Below, piece after piece: positions 11,094 to 21,925 of a DNA stretch of 64,000 nucleotides. The stretch's first letter is position 1; the number at the start of each line of letters is the position of its first letter. The DNA is from Calliphora vicina. Lineage: Eukaryota > Arthropoda > Insecta > Diptera > Calliphoridae. The notes beneath the pieces are model-generated. The model made no database searches. It was not told where the DNA came from and saw nothing but the letters and a program-made list of their open reading frames with translations. The stretch spans positions 23,935,701 to 23,999,700 of the forward strand of contig NC_088783.1 in the NCBI RefSeq assembly GCF_958450345.1. Direction: 5' to 3'. Made by a program: the position numbers and the translations under genes.

Positions 11094-12475
11094 TAGGGTA
11101 TTCATTCGAATAATGATCGTTCGATTAATCGAATAATTTCTTACGAATAATTATTCGAACAATTTAAAAATGGCCATTTTCGAATAACGAATAATTCGAA
11201 CAATTTTATGTAGAATAATCGAATAAAACGAATAAATGTTCATATATATTTAAATTTATTAAATTACTTAAAATTTTTCATAATTTCAAATTTAAATAAG
11301 TAATAATGATTCGCAAAAATTGTATTGTTTCTGAAATTCGACAAATAATTAAAGACAAAGGGAATTACGATCACTGTAGATGAGTGTTCCGATAGCTCCT
11401 TCTATAAATATATAAATGTTACTGCAAGAAGTTACAATTCTAAAAACAAATCTTTAAAAATGTTTGTGTCCTAAACCAATGAAAATAAAAGATATGGAAT
11501 AAAATATTTATTATTTAGCTGGCGAAATATTAGAAGAATCGCAATTTATAATCAAAATTTTTATTTAGATTAAAGTTGAATGTGATGGAGAATGTGATTT
11601 TGAAACGGTCGTCGAAAGTGATATTGAGGATGACATTTATAATCTTAAAATATGTGTAAAATATATGTATATAAGTGTGTTATTAACCGCGTACGTAAGT
11701 GTTGCAAAATATTTAGTAAATCGAATGATAAACACAAATATTGCAAACTAACGTTTTGTAGCAAGAAAAGCATGGAGTTCGTCTTATACATGATTTTGAA
11801 CATCGTTTTAACATCTTTGTCTAACATGGTAATAAACTTTTTGCGTATTTGTAAATGCGTCAATTATGCAATGCCTGACTTCAAATTAGCCACGTTCACT
11901 GACAATGATAGCAAACTTTGGACAGATTCTCTTTATTGTGTAATTCCCCAAGACCACTTTATTAAGCATAGATTCGGCAACCATGATAGAGCTTGATGTA
12001 TAATACAATTTGTTATAAATAATTTAGAAATAGTGAATAATTAATTTACTAAAGAATTAGTTACTCAATTTAAAACCCGAATTAAAGAATATTGTATTTG
12101 AATTCAGGATAATGTCCAACTAGCTCAAATTTTTTAAAGCATAGCTCCAAAACGGAAACTAATGGATTTGCTAGTCAATTGTTTTGTAGATTGTTCGGGA
12201 GTTAATCTGATAAGAATATTTCTGTTGAAAATTTAATGATGGACTTTGTTTTTGAATGTTTTTTAACATTATCAATACTTGAATTGTTAACTTTAACGTA
12301 ATTTAAAAAACCGACATCAAAACTTCATTCTTTACTTTTTTAAAAAAAATTAAATTATTCGAATAATTCGATTAATTTTAAACATGTGATCGAATTATTC
12401 GAACAAGTTAAAATCTCTTATTCGAATTATTCGTTTTATTTGAACAAGAGAAAAATCGAATAATTCGAATAGCTA
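11094..12475 (+). pseudogene. hAT element with transposase relic, copy 1
   Basis: The left end TAGGGTATTCATTCGAATAA is followed by dense ATTCGAATAATTCG repeats. The right end near 12340-12475 carries the same words inverted. Inside, 11355-11420 reads ITVDECSDSSFYKYINVT, matching the hAT DEWT..Y.N catalytic start. The frame at 11652-11996 includes VRKCCKIFSKSND and later SLSNMVINFLRICKCVN, matching the block that in active hAT proteins contains TRWNS..ML..F. The C-terminal dimerisation domain is absent, so this is an internally deleted element. The right boundary is approximate: TATCTATT on the left resembles TATCTACT on the right, but the ends do not then form matching TIRs. The second copy is at 55096-56162, inverted. 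Confidence 0.75.
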
Positions 12476-12481
12476 TAATTC

Positions 12482-12660
12482 TATCTACTGTGTATGTCGG
12501 GAAGATGGACTAGTTCAATCGTTGGTTCGGTACTGAGCCCATTTCTGACATGTGAAGGACCTCTTGAGGACCTGAGCATGATCCTTAGGATATCACAATG
12601 GGACCAAATCATGAACCCAAGTGAGCTGGTTAATTCTGGCTGCCTTTATAACCTAACCTA
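12482..12660 (+). pseudogene. LINE copy 2, 3' segment
   Basis: Resumes the LINE after the hAT. The stretch with GGGACCAAATCATGAACC and CCAAGTGAGCTGGTTAA matches the 3' end of copy 1 near 1000-1040. The element ends in ATAACCTAACCTAA, which may be its tail. Confidence 0.6.
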
Positions 12661-13895
12661 ATGTTTAAAAATAGAAGCTACAAATTTGAAAACATTCCGC
12701 ATTTTTAAGTAACACATTTTTGAATAAAAAATAAATTTTTATTGAAAAATAGAAGTGATCGCAGATTTTAGTCCTTTTCTCGATTTGATGTTATTTAAGA
12801 AACTACAGGCAGTTTTAGTTTTTTTACCATTTCTTCACTAAAAATCAATTATTGAATATATCGACTCACCGAACCCCTACTCTTATATAGCTCCCAATCA
12901 ATTGCCAGGAACATTAATAGCCATCGCAAAACGATGAATTGATGATGTTTGTTGTTGAACAAACGAAACGTGAAAAAACAGAAGAAAACTAATGGGAATA
13001 AGTATGAGAAAAGAAAAAGTATCTAGCTAGAAGAAATCTAAGATTTTAGCTTATCGCTTAACAGATCTAATAGCACTTGAACATTTATTTACAATAAACA
13101 CCAAGAGCATCCAGCACAGCGACACACATACAAACTTTACAAGACTTAAACCGCGAATACTACAGTATAAGTATTAGAGTACGACGAGTATTATGGAATA
13201 GAATGTGTGGTTAAACAGTTAAATAAGAAAAATGTCAATAAAAACTTGGCAATAATCATTATTATAACTTAGAGGAAAACTACAAACAACAGCATCAGCA
13301 GCAAAACAAAAAAGAAGTGTTTTATTACATTCTTTTAGATTGTGATCGCAACACTCGATTAAAAATAAAAATAAAGGTAAATAGCAAAAAATAAAAATAA
13401 AATAGAAACACAAAAATAATTGCTGTTGTAAACAGTTCTGGTCGCTTAATGATGATGAAAAAGGAAATTTTATATTTTTATTAGTTTAATATTAATGCTT
13501 AGATTCTTATTTAATGACACTAATAGTTGAAAATTATATAAAACGAGAATAACTATATGGTTTTTATATTCGTATTTTAGAGACTGTAAAGCAAGAGATT
13601 ATAATTATTATGTTGTGATAGGTAATGTTAATAAAAAAATATGAAATGGTTTTGGTTTGTAAAAATCTTGATTATACGAGGGTTAATACTTACATTTTTT
13701 TGATATGGAAACACTAATGTAACTATTCGTCCAAAAAACAAAACCACCTAAAAAACAGGTCCACCTAATAATGACTATTATCAGTGATCACTAGGGTGGC
13801 CCTTATTTTGCTACTAGTATTTAAAAGCGATTTTTAATTTTCTAACAATTTGTTATGAAAAAATATTAGTGAGAATTTTTTTGATTTTTGAAGTT
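12661..13895. other. No gene recognised
   Basis: AT-rich, with CAG/CAA runs near 13285-13310. At 13793 TAGGGTGGCCCTTATTTTGC resembles the end of the composite element at 17569, but no partner end is found nearby. Confidence 0.4.
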
Positions 13896-13899
13896 CTTA

Positions 13900-14276
13900 C
13901 CAGATTCGCTTACATATAAAGACCTTTTTCATTAAATATTAAAAAAAAATTTAAAAAAAAATGGAAATTAAAAAAAAAAAAATTAAATTTAAAAAATGTT
14001 TGGAATTGTTTTTTTTTAAATTTTTTAAATTTAAATTTCCATTTTTTTTTTGTTTTTTAAAATTTTTTTTTAATTTGGTGAAAAAAAAATTCGGCTTAAA
14101 AAATATTTCATTAGGTATCCATATTAATGACTTAGTAATCCAGATATAGGTCAAAAATCGAGGTTGTCCTGGTTTTTTCCTTATATCTCAGCCATTTGTG
14201 GACCGATTTTCTCGATTTTAAACAGCAACCGAGCTGCACGGAGATATTGATGTATGAAACGTGTATTTGGGGGTAG
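13900..14276 (-). mobile_element. mini-me-like retroposon, copy b (partial)
   Basis: On the minus strand it contains CCCCCAAATA, the CATCAATATCTCCG block, AGCAACCGAG complement, AAAATCGGTCCACAAATGGC, GGACAACCTCGATTTTTGAC and the A/T tract. The left end with the GTCY region is missing. It runs directly into an ACCGG-rich fragment at 14277. Confidence 0.6.
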
Positions 14277-14400
14277 AGTTGTAAAATATTCGACATATTC
14301 TAAAAACCGGTTTTCGAATAATTCGAAAAAGCTTAATTTTTAAAAACCGGTTTTCGATTTTTTCTATCAATAACCGGTTCGAATAACTTATCTGTCAATT
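14277..14400. repeat. ACCGGTT-rich fragment, probably one end of a hAT MITE
   Basis: Starts TAGAGTTGTAAAATATTCGA and carries repeated AAAACCGGTTTTCG words, like the subterminal regions of the elements at 29099-29626 and 48630-48971. The matching right end was not found. Confidence 0.45.
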
Positions 14401-14479
14401 TAAGAATTGAGGTACATGTATCAAATTATTTTTTTTATTAAAACAAATTAAAAAATCGTTCAAAATCATTAATAGATAT

Positions 14480-15060
14480 TGTTACGAAATTATGCTTGAA
14501 TTCAAATATAACCATTTTAAGGGCTGATTTAAAAGTAGCATAATGCTTTCAAATAACAGTGCTGTAATAGCAAACTGTAACATATCTGTGGGCATTATTA
14601 AATAAAAGCTTTCAGTTGATTTGATCGTAAGTTGGCAACGCTGTATTCGAATATTCAGTTAAAGAACATTGTAGAGAGTACACCACAGATGGCGTATGTA
14701 TTAGTAAGATCTAGAATATTCGAATTTTGACAGTTAAAGAACAATTTACAGTGCAGATGGCAGTGTTATAAATAGTGGCAGAGGTTGCAGTAGTGAGTAA
14801 TTTTATCAGATACGCTATTCAAATAAACATCAACTGAGTGTCTTAAAGTGTGCTGTGTTTTTCAATTGAATTCGTGTACATTATAAAGTGTGTATTTATT
14901 TCTGCGAATTTATAAACGTGTATAAAAAAAAACACTGAGTAACTATTTAATTCTGTTGTTAAATAAATAAAGAGTTGTTACTAGTTTTATTTGCAATCAA
15001 AAGTATCCGGTTTATTTAAAGGAAATAAACCAAACGTTTTGAAAAGGTTAAAACGTAACA
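14480..15060 (+). mobile_element. Solo LTR, 581 bp
   Basis: Begins TGTTACGAAATT and ends AAAACGTAACA, so its terminal bases are TGTTACG/CGTAACA. It is flanked by a 4-bp duplication ATAT (14476-14479 and 15061-15064), as for Ty3/gypsy-type integration. Inside, TATAAATAG near 14770 looks like the promoter TATA box, and ATAAATAAAG near 14965 is a possible polyadenylation signal. There are two related internal blocks (near 14655-14700 and 14730-14765). No primer-binding site or coding region adjoins it, so it is a recombination-derived solo LTR. A related, shorter LTR is at 46873-47231. Confidence 0.85.
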
Positions 15061-17560
15061 ATATTTTATATAATAATAATAGTTAATTGTATTTTTTTTC
15101 CTTAAATTATTTTTTATTGAAGAAGAAACATGGACTAACTGTTAAAATTGCATTCTATAAAAGATTTAATTCAATATTTTTGAAAATTTGTCCAAATAAT
15201 TAAAATCTTGTTTTAAGTCGCTCGTTGTTGCAATATTAGTTCTTTTGTATAGATTTTGAACTTCTTTTAATGTTAAATTGAGCTGAGTTTCTAAATTTTG
15301 CGAGCCACTTTTAATATATTCTAAATCAGAGTTACTTTCATTTAGTTCTGACCAAAAAACGGTACAAAAAGGCGAATTTATTACAGGTGACGTTAAAAAG
15401 CCATCTGATTATTTTTTGCTCGATATGTTTTCTATTAAAGTTTGCTAACATTGGTTTGTCAATTTAAATATAACATTTTTGTATTAAAATTTGTTTAAAA
15501 TTAAAAATGGGAATAGATAATTATTAAAAGTAATCGCATAAAATCTTAAAATAAATTTTAAAAAAAATTAAAAAAAGTAAAAATTAAAATTTGTTCTACA
15601 TTTTTCTTTTTATTGCTTTTTTTATATGAAAACTTTTCGGTTTTGGGGGGGGGGGGGAAATTTCCTATTTCACCCCCTCTGGATCCGCGCCTGATAAAAA
15701 TTAATTATAAAAAAGGACAATAATATCACTAATATTTTTGATCAGAAATAAATTCTTTCGTGAAAAAATAAAATAATAACAATGATGGCGAAAAATTTTT
15801 TTGTAAACAATTTGAAAAAAAATAATAGTTCGATGGAGAAAATGGCTATAAACTGTGATCACTTTTATTTTTCATCCAAAATCTATTTTTTAGTGGAAAA
15901 TTCTTAAAAACATAGTTTCATAAATAATGGTCGAATAGAGAAAAGCTATGATGACTTATTTTTTCATAAAAATAGTTTTTCTAAATAATCGATTTTCAGT
16001 TTTCATTAGCTTTATGAAAACTGAAAATCGATTTCATGATTTTATATAAAAATTGAACTTACATATGTATTATGAAATTCATTTCCTAGTAAACTCATTG
16101 AATTTGCTCTTTAGTTTGGAGATTGAGGTTATTTTTATATTTCTTTTTTTAATTTAACTTTGTTTAGGCATAAATTTTATTAGGAGAAAGTAGTAAATAG
16201 TCCATATACATATAATTAATAACTGAAATTAAAATTCACTTGAATTTATGGCTGTAAATTTATTAACCCTTTTCATTTGTTGTTTGCCGTTCGTTCGTTG
16301 TCTTGCTGGCTGGTTTTAATTTTAATTAACAACGGAAATTCATTTTTCTTTAACGTAGTTGTTTTTGTTTAATTTGTTTTGTGATGAATATAATTACTTT
16401 TTTGTTTTTTTTTTTGCTGTAGCCGAACGTTACGCTTTTAATAACAATTTGCATAATTTATATTATTTAATTTATATTTCATTTTCATAATTTACTTAAT
16501 GTTTTTGCTGTCAGTTTATGTTTTATTTTTGTTTAAAACGTTTTTTTGTCTGTTTGTGAACCATTAAACAAAAATAATGTTGGAAAAAAAATTTAAAAAA
16601 AGCACAACTGAAAATAATCAACAAAAAGATTAATTTAATGTGAAGCAACCAGTGGATTGTTGTTTCGGGTACTTTTATTGTTATTATTATTGTTGTTGTC
16701 CTCATAATTTTTATAAATATTTTGGGACTTTTTTTATTTGCCGGTAGAATGGCCAGACAATACTTAACTTTTATTTGAGAAAAATAAAAAACAAAATATT
16801 TAAATTACATAAAATAAAAGATAATTAAAGAGGAAATACGGTTGCTTTAAAATAATTTTAATAATTTGTGAGTTTTAGTTTTGCCATAATTATAAATGTA
16901 TCAGCAGGAGGGGCAAAATATAAGTATATCTACCAAAATCATTCTCAGAATCTTCTCTTACAACCAGTTATAGTTGGTCTGTGTTTTCAGCCAAAATTCC
17001 CTAAAATCTCAAATTCTAATAAATGTATACAAATTCACAGCAATTTAATTTTCTACTCCATTTCCATATGTATCAATCATGTACATTTCACTTTGCCCCT
17101 AATACAAATTATAGTTTTTGTTAACATGCCACAATTGGAGGGTGTTTTCTGTTGTTCATAGTTGATTGTTTTATTAAATGTATAATTAATTATCATTAGA
17201 GTAACAACGCACAAGTGAATCCCTAGAAACTAACATAACATTTTAAATATATTTACCAGTAACTACCAGTAACAGAAAAATAAAATTAAAATCAGCATAA
17301 CATTAAAGTAGAGAAAACACCTGCTTATTATAATTTGGGGAGAAATTTCTCAGGCACTCAAGCAACTAATTGAAACTAACCAATAATTCATTTGTCATAT
17401 TAAGAACTAATTAATTACAGACCCATATGAACACATACATAAAGCAACATACATACCAACATACAATATAATTTTACTAATATTGTTCATTATAATGCTC
17501 GAAAACAAACAACATAAGTTCCACCACCTACGTGAAACATCTATATTTAAATGTATGTAT
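15061..17560. other. No gene recognised
   Basis: Very AT-rich. It contains a run of 13 G (15645-15657), which is exceptional here, and a perfect hairpin at 15987-16033. The open frame near 16868-17161 has no recognisable domain. Confidence 0.4.
15987..16033. repeat. Perfect 20-bp hairpin with 7-nt loop
   Basis: AATCGATTTTCAGTTTTCAT (15987-16006) pairs exactly with 16014-16033 across the loop TAGCTTT. A perfect 20-bp stem in an old, diverged region suggests a recent origin or constraint. No surrounding TIRs were found. Confidence 0.75.
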
Positions 17561-17695
17561 ATGTACATTAGGGTGGCCCTTATGATGCCCCGTGGGGATT
17601 TTCTGAAAATCATATGCTGAAAATTTGGGCAAAATCGGATAAATCGGAGTTTACACATTTCATTTGAAGTTTCGACAAAATTTTTAAAATGTTTA

Positions 17696-17775
17696 GCTTT
17701 TATTTTGAAATATTTGTACCATATAAATTTATTAAAAGTATTGGCCATTGTTAGCATCTTTCTGGCAACATATGG
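17696..17775 (-). pseudogene. mariner copy 3, 3' end segment
   Basis: On the minus strand this matches the mariner C-terminus and 3' untranslated region (compare 50670-50760), including the complement of GTTGCCAGAAAGATG and TATTGGCCATTGTTAGC. It is followed by unrelated sequence; the rest of a minus-strand mariner is at 23098-23641. Confidence 0.6.
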
Positions 17776-17783
17776 GCAATTCT

Positions 17784-18127
17784 ATATCATCGTACGTGAC
17801 ATTTGTACGCCTATAGAGTGGAATAGATTTTATAAAAATAAGAGTATCTGAAAAATAATTTGTTCTTTATGTTCCATTCAGAGGGTACTATATTTTAAAA
17901 TAATAAGAAGCTCTTTCGAAACATTGTTGTCCAAAATATATAGCGAAATAAGGGTATATCGTACGTGACATAAAACGGAACTCATTTTGAGGTACATGTA
18001 TGTTGTCTTTCAATTTCTTACACTAAACGAAATATTTTTCATTTACAATCCGTCAGATTTAAATAAAAATAATATTTGGATGATTTAATAATAAATATAA
18101 TTTAATATCGTACGTGTCATACCGTAC
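17784..18127. repeat. Three dispersed ATCGTACGTG(A/T)CAT words
   Basis: ATCGTACGTGACAT occurs near 17788 and 17959, and ATCGTACGTGTCATACCGTA near 18107, spaced about 150-170 bp apart in the same orientation. The palindromic core CGTACG stands out in this AT-rich stretch. The first word follows the mariner fragment and the last abuts the LINE poly(A) tail. Confidence 0.45.
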
Positions 18128-18128
18128 G

Positions 18129-18267
18129 TTTTTTTTTAAACTTTTTTTATTTATTTATTGAATCTGCCTATATCATTAGGCCTAACAATAAGTGATTAAA
18201 TCTTATAACTAAAATTAAAACTAATTGATCTCTAAAGAGAGCATTGCTTGATGCATGGACCTCATCT
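18129..18267 (-). pseudogene. Jockey-type LINE, 3' untranslated end and A-tail
   Basis: Minus-strand 3' terminus of the LINE at 20521-21800, separated from it by the hAT at 18268-20512. Read on the minus strand it ends in AATAAATAAATAAAAAAAG and a further A-run (18129-18165), as expected for target-primed retrotransposition. The shared 8-bp CCTCATCT at the hAT junctions shows the two parts were once continuous. Confidence 0.75.
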
Positions 18268-18619
18268 CAGACTTGGGCGTTGCCAATTACTTTTCAATTA
18301 CCAATTACATTACATGTAATTGGTAATTGAAAAATACCAATTACCAATTACTAGCAATTAGTAATTGAAATTTGCCTATTACAAATCCAATTACATTTTG
18401 TAATTGGCAACCAACAAATACCAATTACAATTACAAGTAATTGGTAATTGGCTTTTATCAATTACCAATTACTGTAATTAGTAATTGGTAAATGGCAATT
18501 ACCAATTACATATAATTGGTAATTGGTAAAGTAATTGCAAGTAATTGATAAAAAAGTAATTCTAATTACATAAAAGGTAATTACATTTAAATTTTTTTCT
18601 AAATTTCTAAACAACATTA

Positions 18620-18830
18620 AATAATAACACTCTGCTACAAAATAACACTTTTTATCAGAACATGAAAATCGGCCTAATTGGGGTTGTAGGCCTAGGTTAG
18701 GACATACTAAAACCGTTTTAAAAGATTTTGAAATACCCTCAAAATTTTTAGTTATTTTGAAAAAAAACTGTTTAGGTTAGATTCTAGTACTTTAGTACCT
18801 AAAGGCAAAGAATTAAGCTTTCATAAATTG
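18620..18830 (+). repeat. Dispersed repeat, inverted partner near 63560-63760
   Basis: Contains TGCTACAAAATAACACTTTT, GGTTGTAGGCCTAGG and GTACTTTAGTACCT. The reverse complement of each block, in the same order, is found at 63560-63760 with substitutions. The family is unnamed and no coding capacity is seen. Similarity beyond about 18830 is weaker. Confidence 0.6.
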
Positions 18831-19295
18831 TATATTTTTTCAAATTTAACAATAACACAGGCAACAAAATCGAAAAAAAATTAGAGGCTTTTAAAACCGC
18901 TACACAATTTTGATGTATTGTGGTTCCAGTAGTTATGGTCCAAACTTTAAATTCTATGGAAAAGTTTTTTTTATAAAATCGTGAATTTTTTTAGACGTTT
19001 CTCCACATAATTTATGATAACTCAAAAAGGGTTATTCCGATATTATAAAAATAAACTTAGAAACGTTTAATGTTACATAACCTTTAATCCGCTATTTATT
19101 GCGTTTTAATCGGCTATGTAGTTTCTTAGTTATAATAACAAATTGAGCAAATTAGTATGTTTTAAAAAAATCGAAAACGGCAGAAATTGTTCAGATTTAT
19201 TGCCTTATCGCAAAGCCTCAATTAATAGAATACACTTATTTTCAGAAAATTGTATTTTAAAATCATCAATATTTTGATCGAGCTGAAAGTAATAA

Positions 19296-19645
19296 CCCAG
19301 CAGTTAAGAAAGTAGTAAATCTATCCCTTATAGACAAATGTTTGATGACTTGATTGACTCCAATTGATATATTTTGGGTCATTTGAAACGTATGTGCTAT
19401 TTGTATTGCAGAGATATATCAATTAGTTACTTTATGAATCCCATGTAATCTAGCGTAAAGACAATTGTCACTTAAGTGCATCTAAGTAATCTAAGTATTG
19501 CATTCGTCTCTATGTAATACAAAGGATCAATTGACCCTCTGCTTGGGATATTCACGTGTTAAAATAACTAGTCACGTAGCTAGTTATGTAACTAGTTATC
19601 ACCCTAAATGATAGGTAAAATTACTAGTCTCATACAACTGCTGGG
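19296..19645. mobile_element. CCCAGCAG-ended element, 350-bp copy
   Basis: Bounded by CCCAGCAGTTA and the inverted CAACTGCTGGG. It contains TTATAGACAAATGT, ATATTTTGGGTCATTTGAAA, CCATGTAATCTAG and ACTAGTTATCACCC, all shared with copies near 48140-49192 and 56170-56880. No target duplication can be called. Non-coding. Confidence 0.65.
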
Positions 19646-19884
19646 AAATGACTGCGGTAAAACTTTGTATCTATGTGAAGTTACAAAATCGTTCGATAAC
19701 GAAATCTCTTAAAAATTGAAATTGCAATTGTAATGAAACAACATAACTCTAAACTTTTTTGAAGCGAAATGTTTTGAAATGATAATTTTCAATTGTTCAT
19801 AGAAATGAAGAAGTTAGTCGACAACATTTGGAGTTATTTCTATAACAAATTCGACAAATATGTTGCCCATTGACGACAAAAATT

Positions 19885-20095
19885 TCGGCTTTTATTAAAA
19901 ACTTGGATAATATGCACATAAATATGCATTTTGAAATTAAATATAACTAAATATTCATTATTAATAAAATATGCAAAAATATGCACTAATAAATCAATGC
20001 CATTTTACAGCAAAATGTGCGATTCTAATAGATAATTGTCTACATTTTATTTGGACGTTCGAGAAAAAACATGCATTTACATATTAATCCGCCCC
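19885..20095. repeat. ATATGCA-rich fragment related to the hAT at 58634-59617
   Basis: Repeated AAATATGCA words, AAATCAATGCCATTTTACAG and the terminal AAACATGCATTTACAT match the right-hand part of the hAT at 58634-59617. It lacks the matching left end, so it is a fragment. Confidence 0.5.
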
Positions 20096-20520
20096 CTAGT
20101 AATAATATGTTTGGATTCCATTATTTTTTTTTTTATTTTTGGTATATTGTGTAATGTACGAGTTATTTAATAATTACATTGTTGGTAATAAATACTTTAA
20201 AAGTAATCATTACACATTTTTTATCAATTACTTTCTATTTCAATTAATGTTTACCCATTACATGTAATTTGTAATTGACAATAACCAAATACCAATTACA
20301 TGTAATTAGTAATTGGCAATAACCAACTACCAATTATATGTAATTGGTAATTGGCATTCACCAATTACAAATTACATTTAATTGGTAATTGGCATTTGTC
20401 AATTACAAATTACTTATAATTGGCAATTGGTTATTGCCAATTACGAATTACACGTAATTGGTAATTGGTCCTGTAATTAATTACAAAATGTAATTGGTAG
20501 TGCCCAAGTCTGCCTCATCT

Positions 20521-21800
20521 TAGCGGGGTGGTAGATCTCCTCTACAAAGCCTTGATCTGGTTTGGCCGAGCAAGCGGATTTGGGTGGGATTGCAGTTTCA
20601 GTATATATTTATCGCGGACTTTCTTAAACTCATCCTTCACTAGTGGCACTTCCAAGTCCCTGTGGATGTTTTCATTTCTTATGTACCATGGTGCACCCAT
20701 CATGGTCCTAAGAGTTTTCGACTGGGCCCTCTGTATAAGCTCAATACTGGAATTACTGGCCGTTCCCCACAATTGGATTCCATATGTCCAAATTGGTTTT
20801 AAAATGATTTTATACAGGGTGACTTTATAGTCCAGGCTTAACTTTGATTGGTCACTTATTAACCAGTGAAGGCTAGATGCTTTTAACTTCATGTGAAGTC
20901 TCTTGGTTTCTATATGACGGCGCCAAGTAAGTCTTCTAGGTATGTAACATAATCGGACTGAGGTATATTAACATTGTTAAGTGTGACAGGTGAACAGCAT
21001 CCCCTCCTTAGTGTCAACGTAACATGTTTGCTTTTTAACTCATTTACACGTATTCTCCATTTGTTTAACCATGTTTCCACACATCTTAAGTAGCCATCTA
21101 GTATACTAAATGCTATATATGGGTTTTCATGCGAGCTAATAATTGCGGTATCATCAGCAAATGTAGAAATAGTCAATTCATCGCTCGTAGGCAAATCAGA
21201 GGTGTAAATCAAATAGGGGGTAGGTCCAAGAACACTTCCTTGTGGTACTCCTGCTCCAATCCTATATTCTCTTGTCACGTAATCATTGTACTTAACTGTA
21301 AATATACGGTTATACGGATAGATAAGATTCCAATAGTTTATGACATTTTATTTTATATACCAGGCCTTTGTGCCATACTTTGTCGAAGGCTTGAGCGACA
21401 TCCAAAAATATAGCGGAACAATATTTCTTTAATTCAAAGGATTTTCTTATCTCTCCGGTTATACGATTAACTTTTACGATTGTTCCGTGGCGTTCCCGGA
21501 AACCAAATTGATGAACTGGGATTATATTTTTCTCATTTAAAAATGGTATGATTTTCTTTTGGAACACTTTTTCGAACAGTTTCGATAAGCAAGGAAGCAA
21601 GCTTATTGGTCTATAGGAGGATGGTACGGTCAAGTCCTTACCTGGCATTGGTATCATTATTATCTGAGAAGTTTTCCAATTTGTCGGAAAAACTTCATGT
21701 TTAAATATCGCATTAAATATTGTAGACAGCACAATTATTGTCACACTCGGTAGGTTTTTAATCATAGTAGGTGTAACAGAATCATTTCCAGGCGATTATA
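20521..21800 (-). pseudogene. Jockey-type LINE reverse transcriptase, 5'-truncated
   Basis: The minus strand encodes, with a few frameshifts, a LINE reverse transcriptase. Blocks in order: NWKTSQIIMIPMPGKD and SSYRPISLLPCLSKLFEK (from 21765), HQFGFRERHGT, IFLDVAQAFDKVWH, then GAGVPQGSVLGP (near 21240), the active-site block ISTFADDTAI with FADD (near 21160), and the C-terminal region LILKPIWTYGIQLWG-like to NPLARPNQ (20892-20542). The FADD box and the Y(G)IQLWG segment are typical of the Jockey clade. The endonuclease and ORF1 are absent. Its 3' end lies beyond the hAT at 18268-20512. Confidence 0.9.
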
Positions 21801-21802
21801 TC

Positions 21803-21836
21803 TCGAAAGACTATCTAATATCTGATAGTCTTTCGA
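21803..21836. repeat. Perfect 13-bp inverted repeat
   Basis: TCGAAAGACTATC (21803-21815) pairs exactly with GATAGTCTTTCGA (21824-21836) across 8 nt. It lies at the 5' truncation of the Jockey-type LINE, so it may be a junction rearrangement (short inverted duplication) rather than a functional hairpin. Confidence 0.65.
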
Positions 21837-21841
21837 TCTCT

Positions 21842-21925
21842 CTGGGATACTCTTCACTTTGGAACATAGTATCCGAAATTGGCTTGATTCGTTCTTGGCC
21901 TTAAAATGTTAGCAGTTCTTTTAGC
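21842..21925 (+). pseudogene. mariner fragment, copy 4
   Basis: About 80 bp matching the late transposase region of copies 1 and 2 (GTATCCGAAATTGGCTTGAT, then CGTTCTTGGCC). It is wedged between the truncated Jockey-type LINE and the next LINE and faces the opposite way from the mariner at 23098-23641. Confidence 0.65.

Larger units (their letters stand above)
18268..20512. mobile_element. hAT element, 2,245 bp, with ACCAATTAC/GTAATTGG subterminal arrays
   Basis: Perfect 11-bp TIRs CAGACTTGGGC/GCCCAAGTCTG and a perfect 8-bp duplication CCTCATCT (18260-18267 and 20513-20520). Both ends carry dense arrays of alternating CCAATTAC and GTAATTGG words (18284-18590 and 20230-20500), each able to pair with its neighbour and with the opposite end. 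No transposase is recognisable. The interior is a mosaic of other repeats: 18620-18830, a CCCAGCAG element at 19296-19645, and a fragment like 59400-59617 at 19885-20095. It is inserted in the 3' part of a LINE. Confidence 0.93.

Noticed and set aside
12640..12656. ATAACCTAACCTAA considered as telomeric (TTAGG)n sequence
   Set aside because: Only two units, located at the 3' end of a LINE; more likely the element tail.
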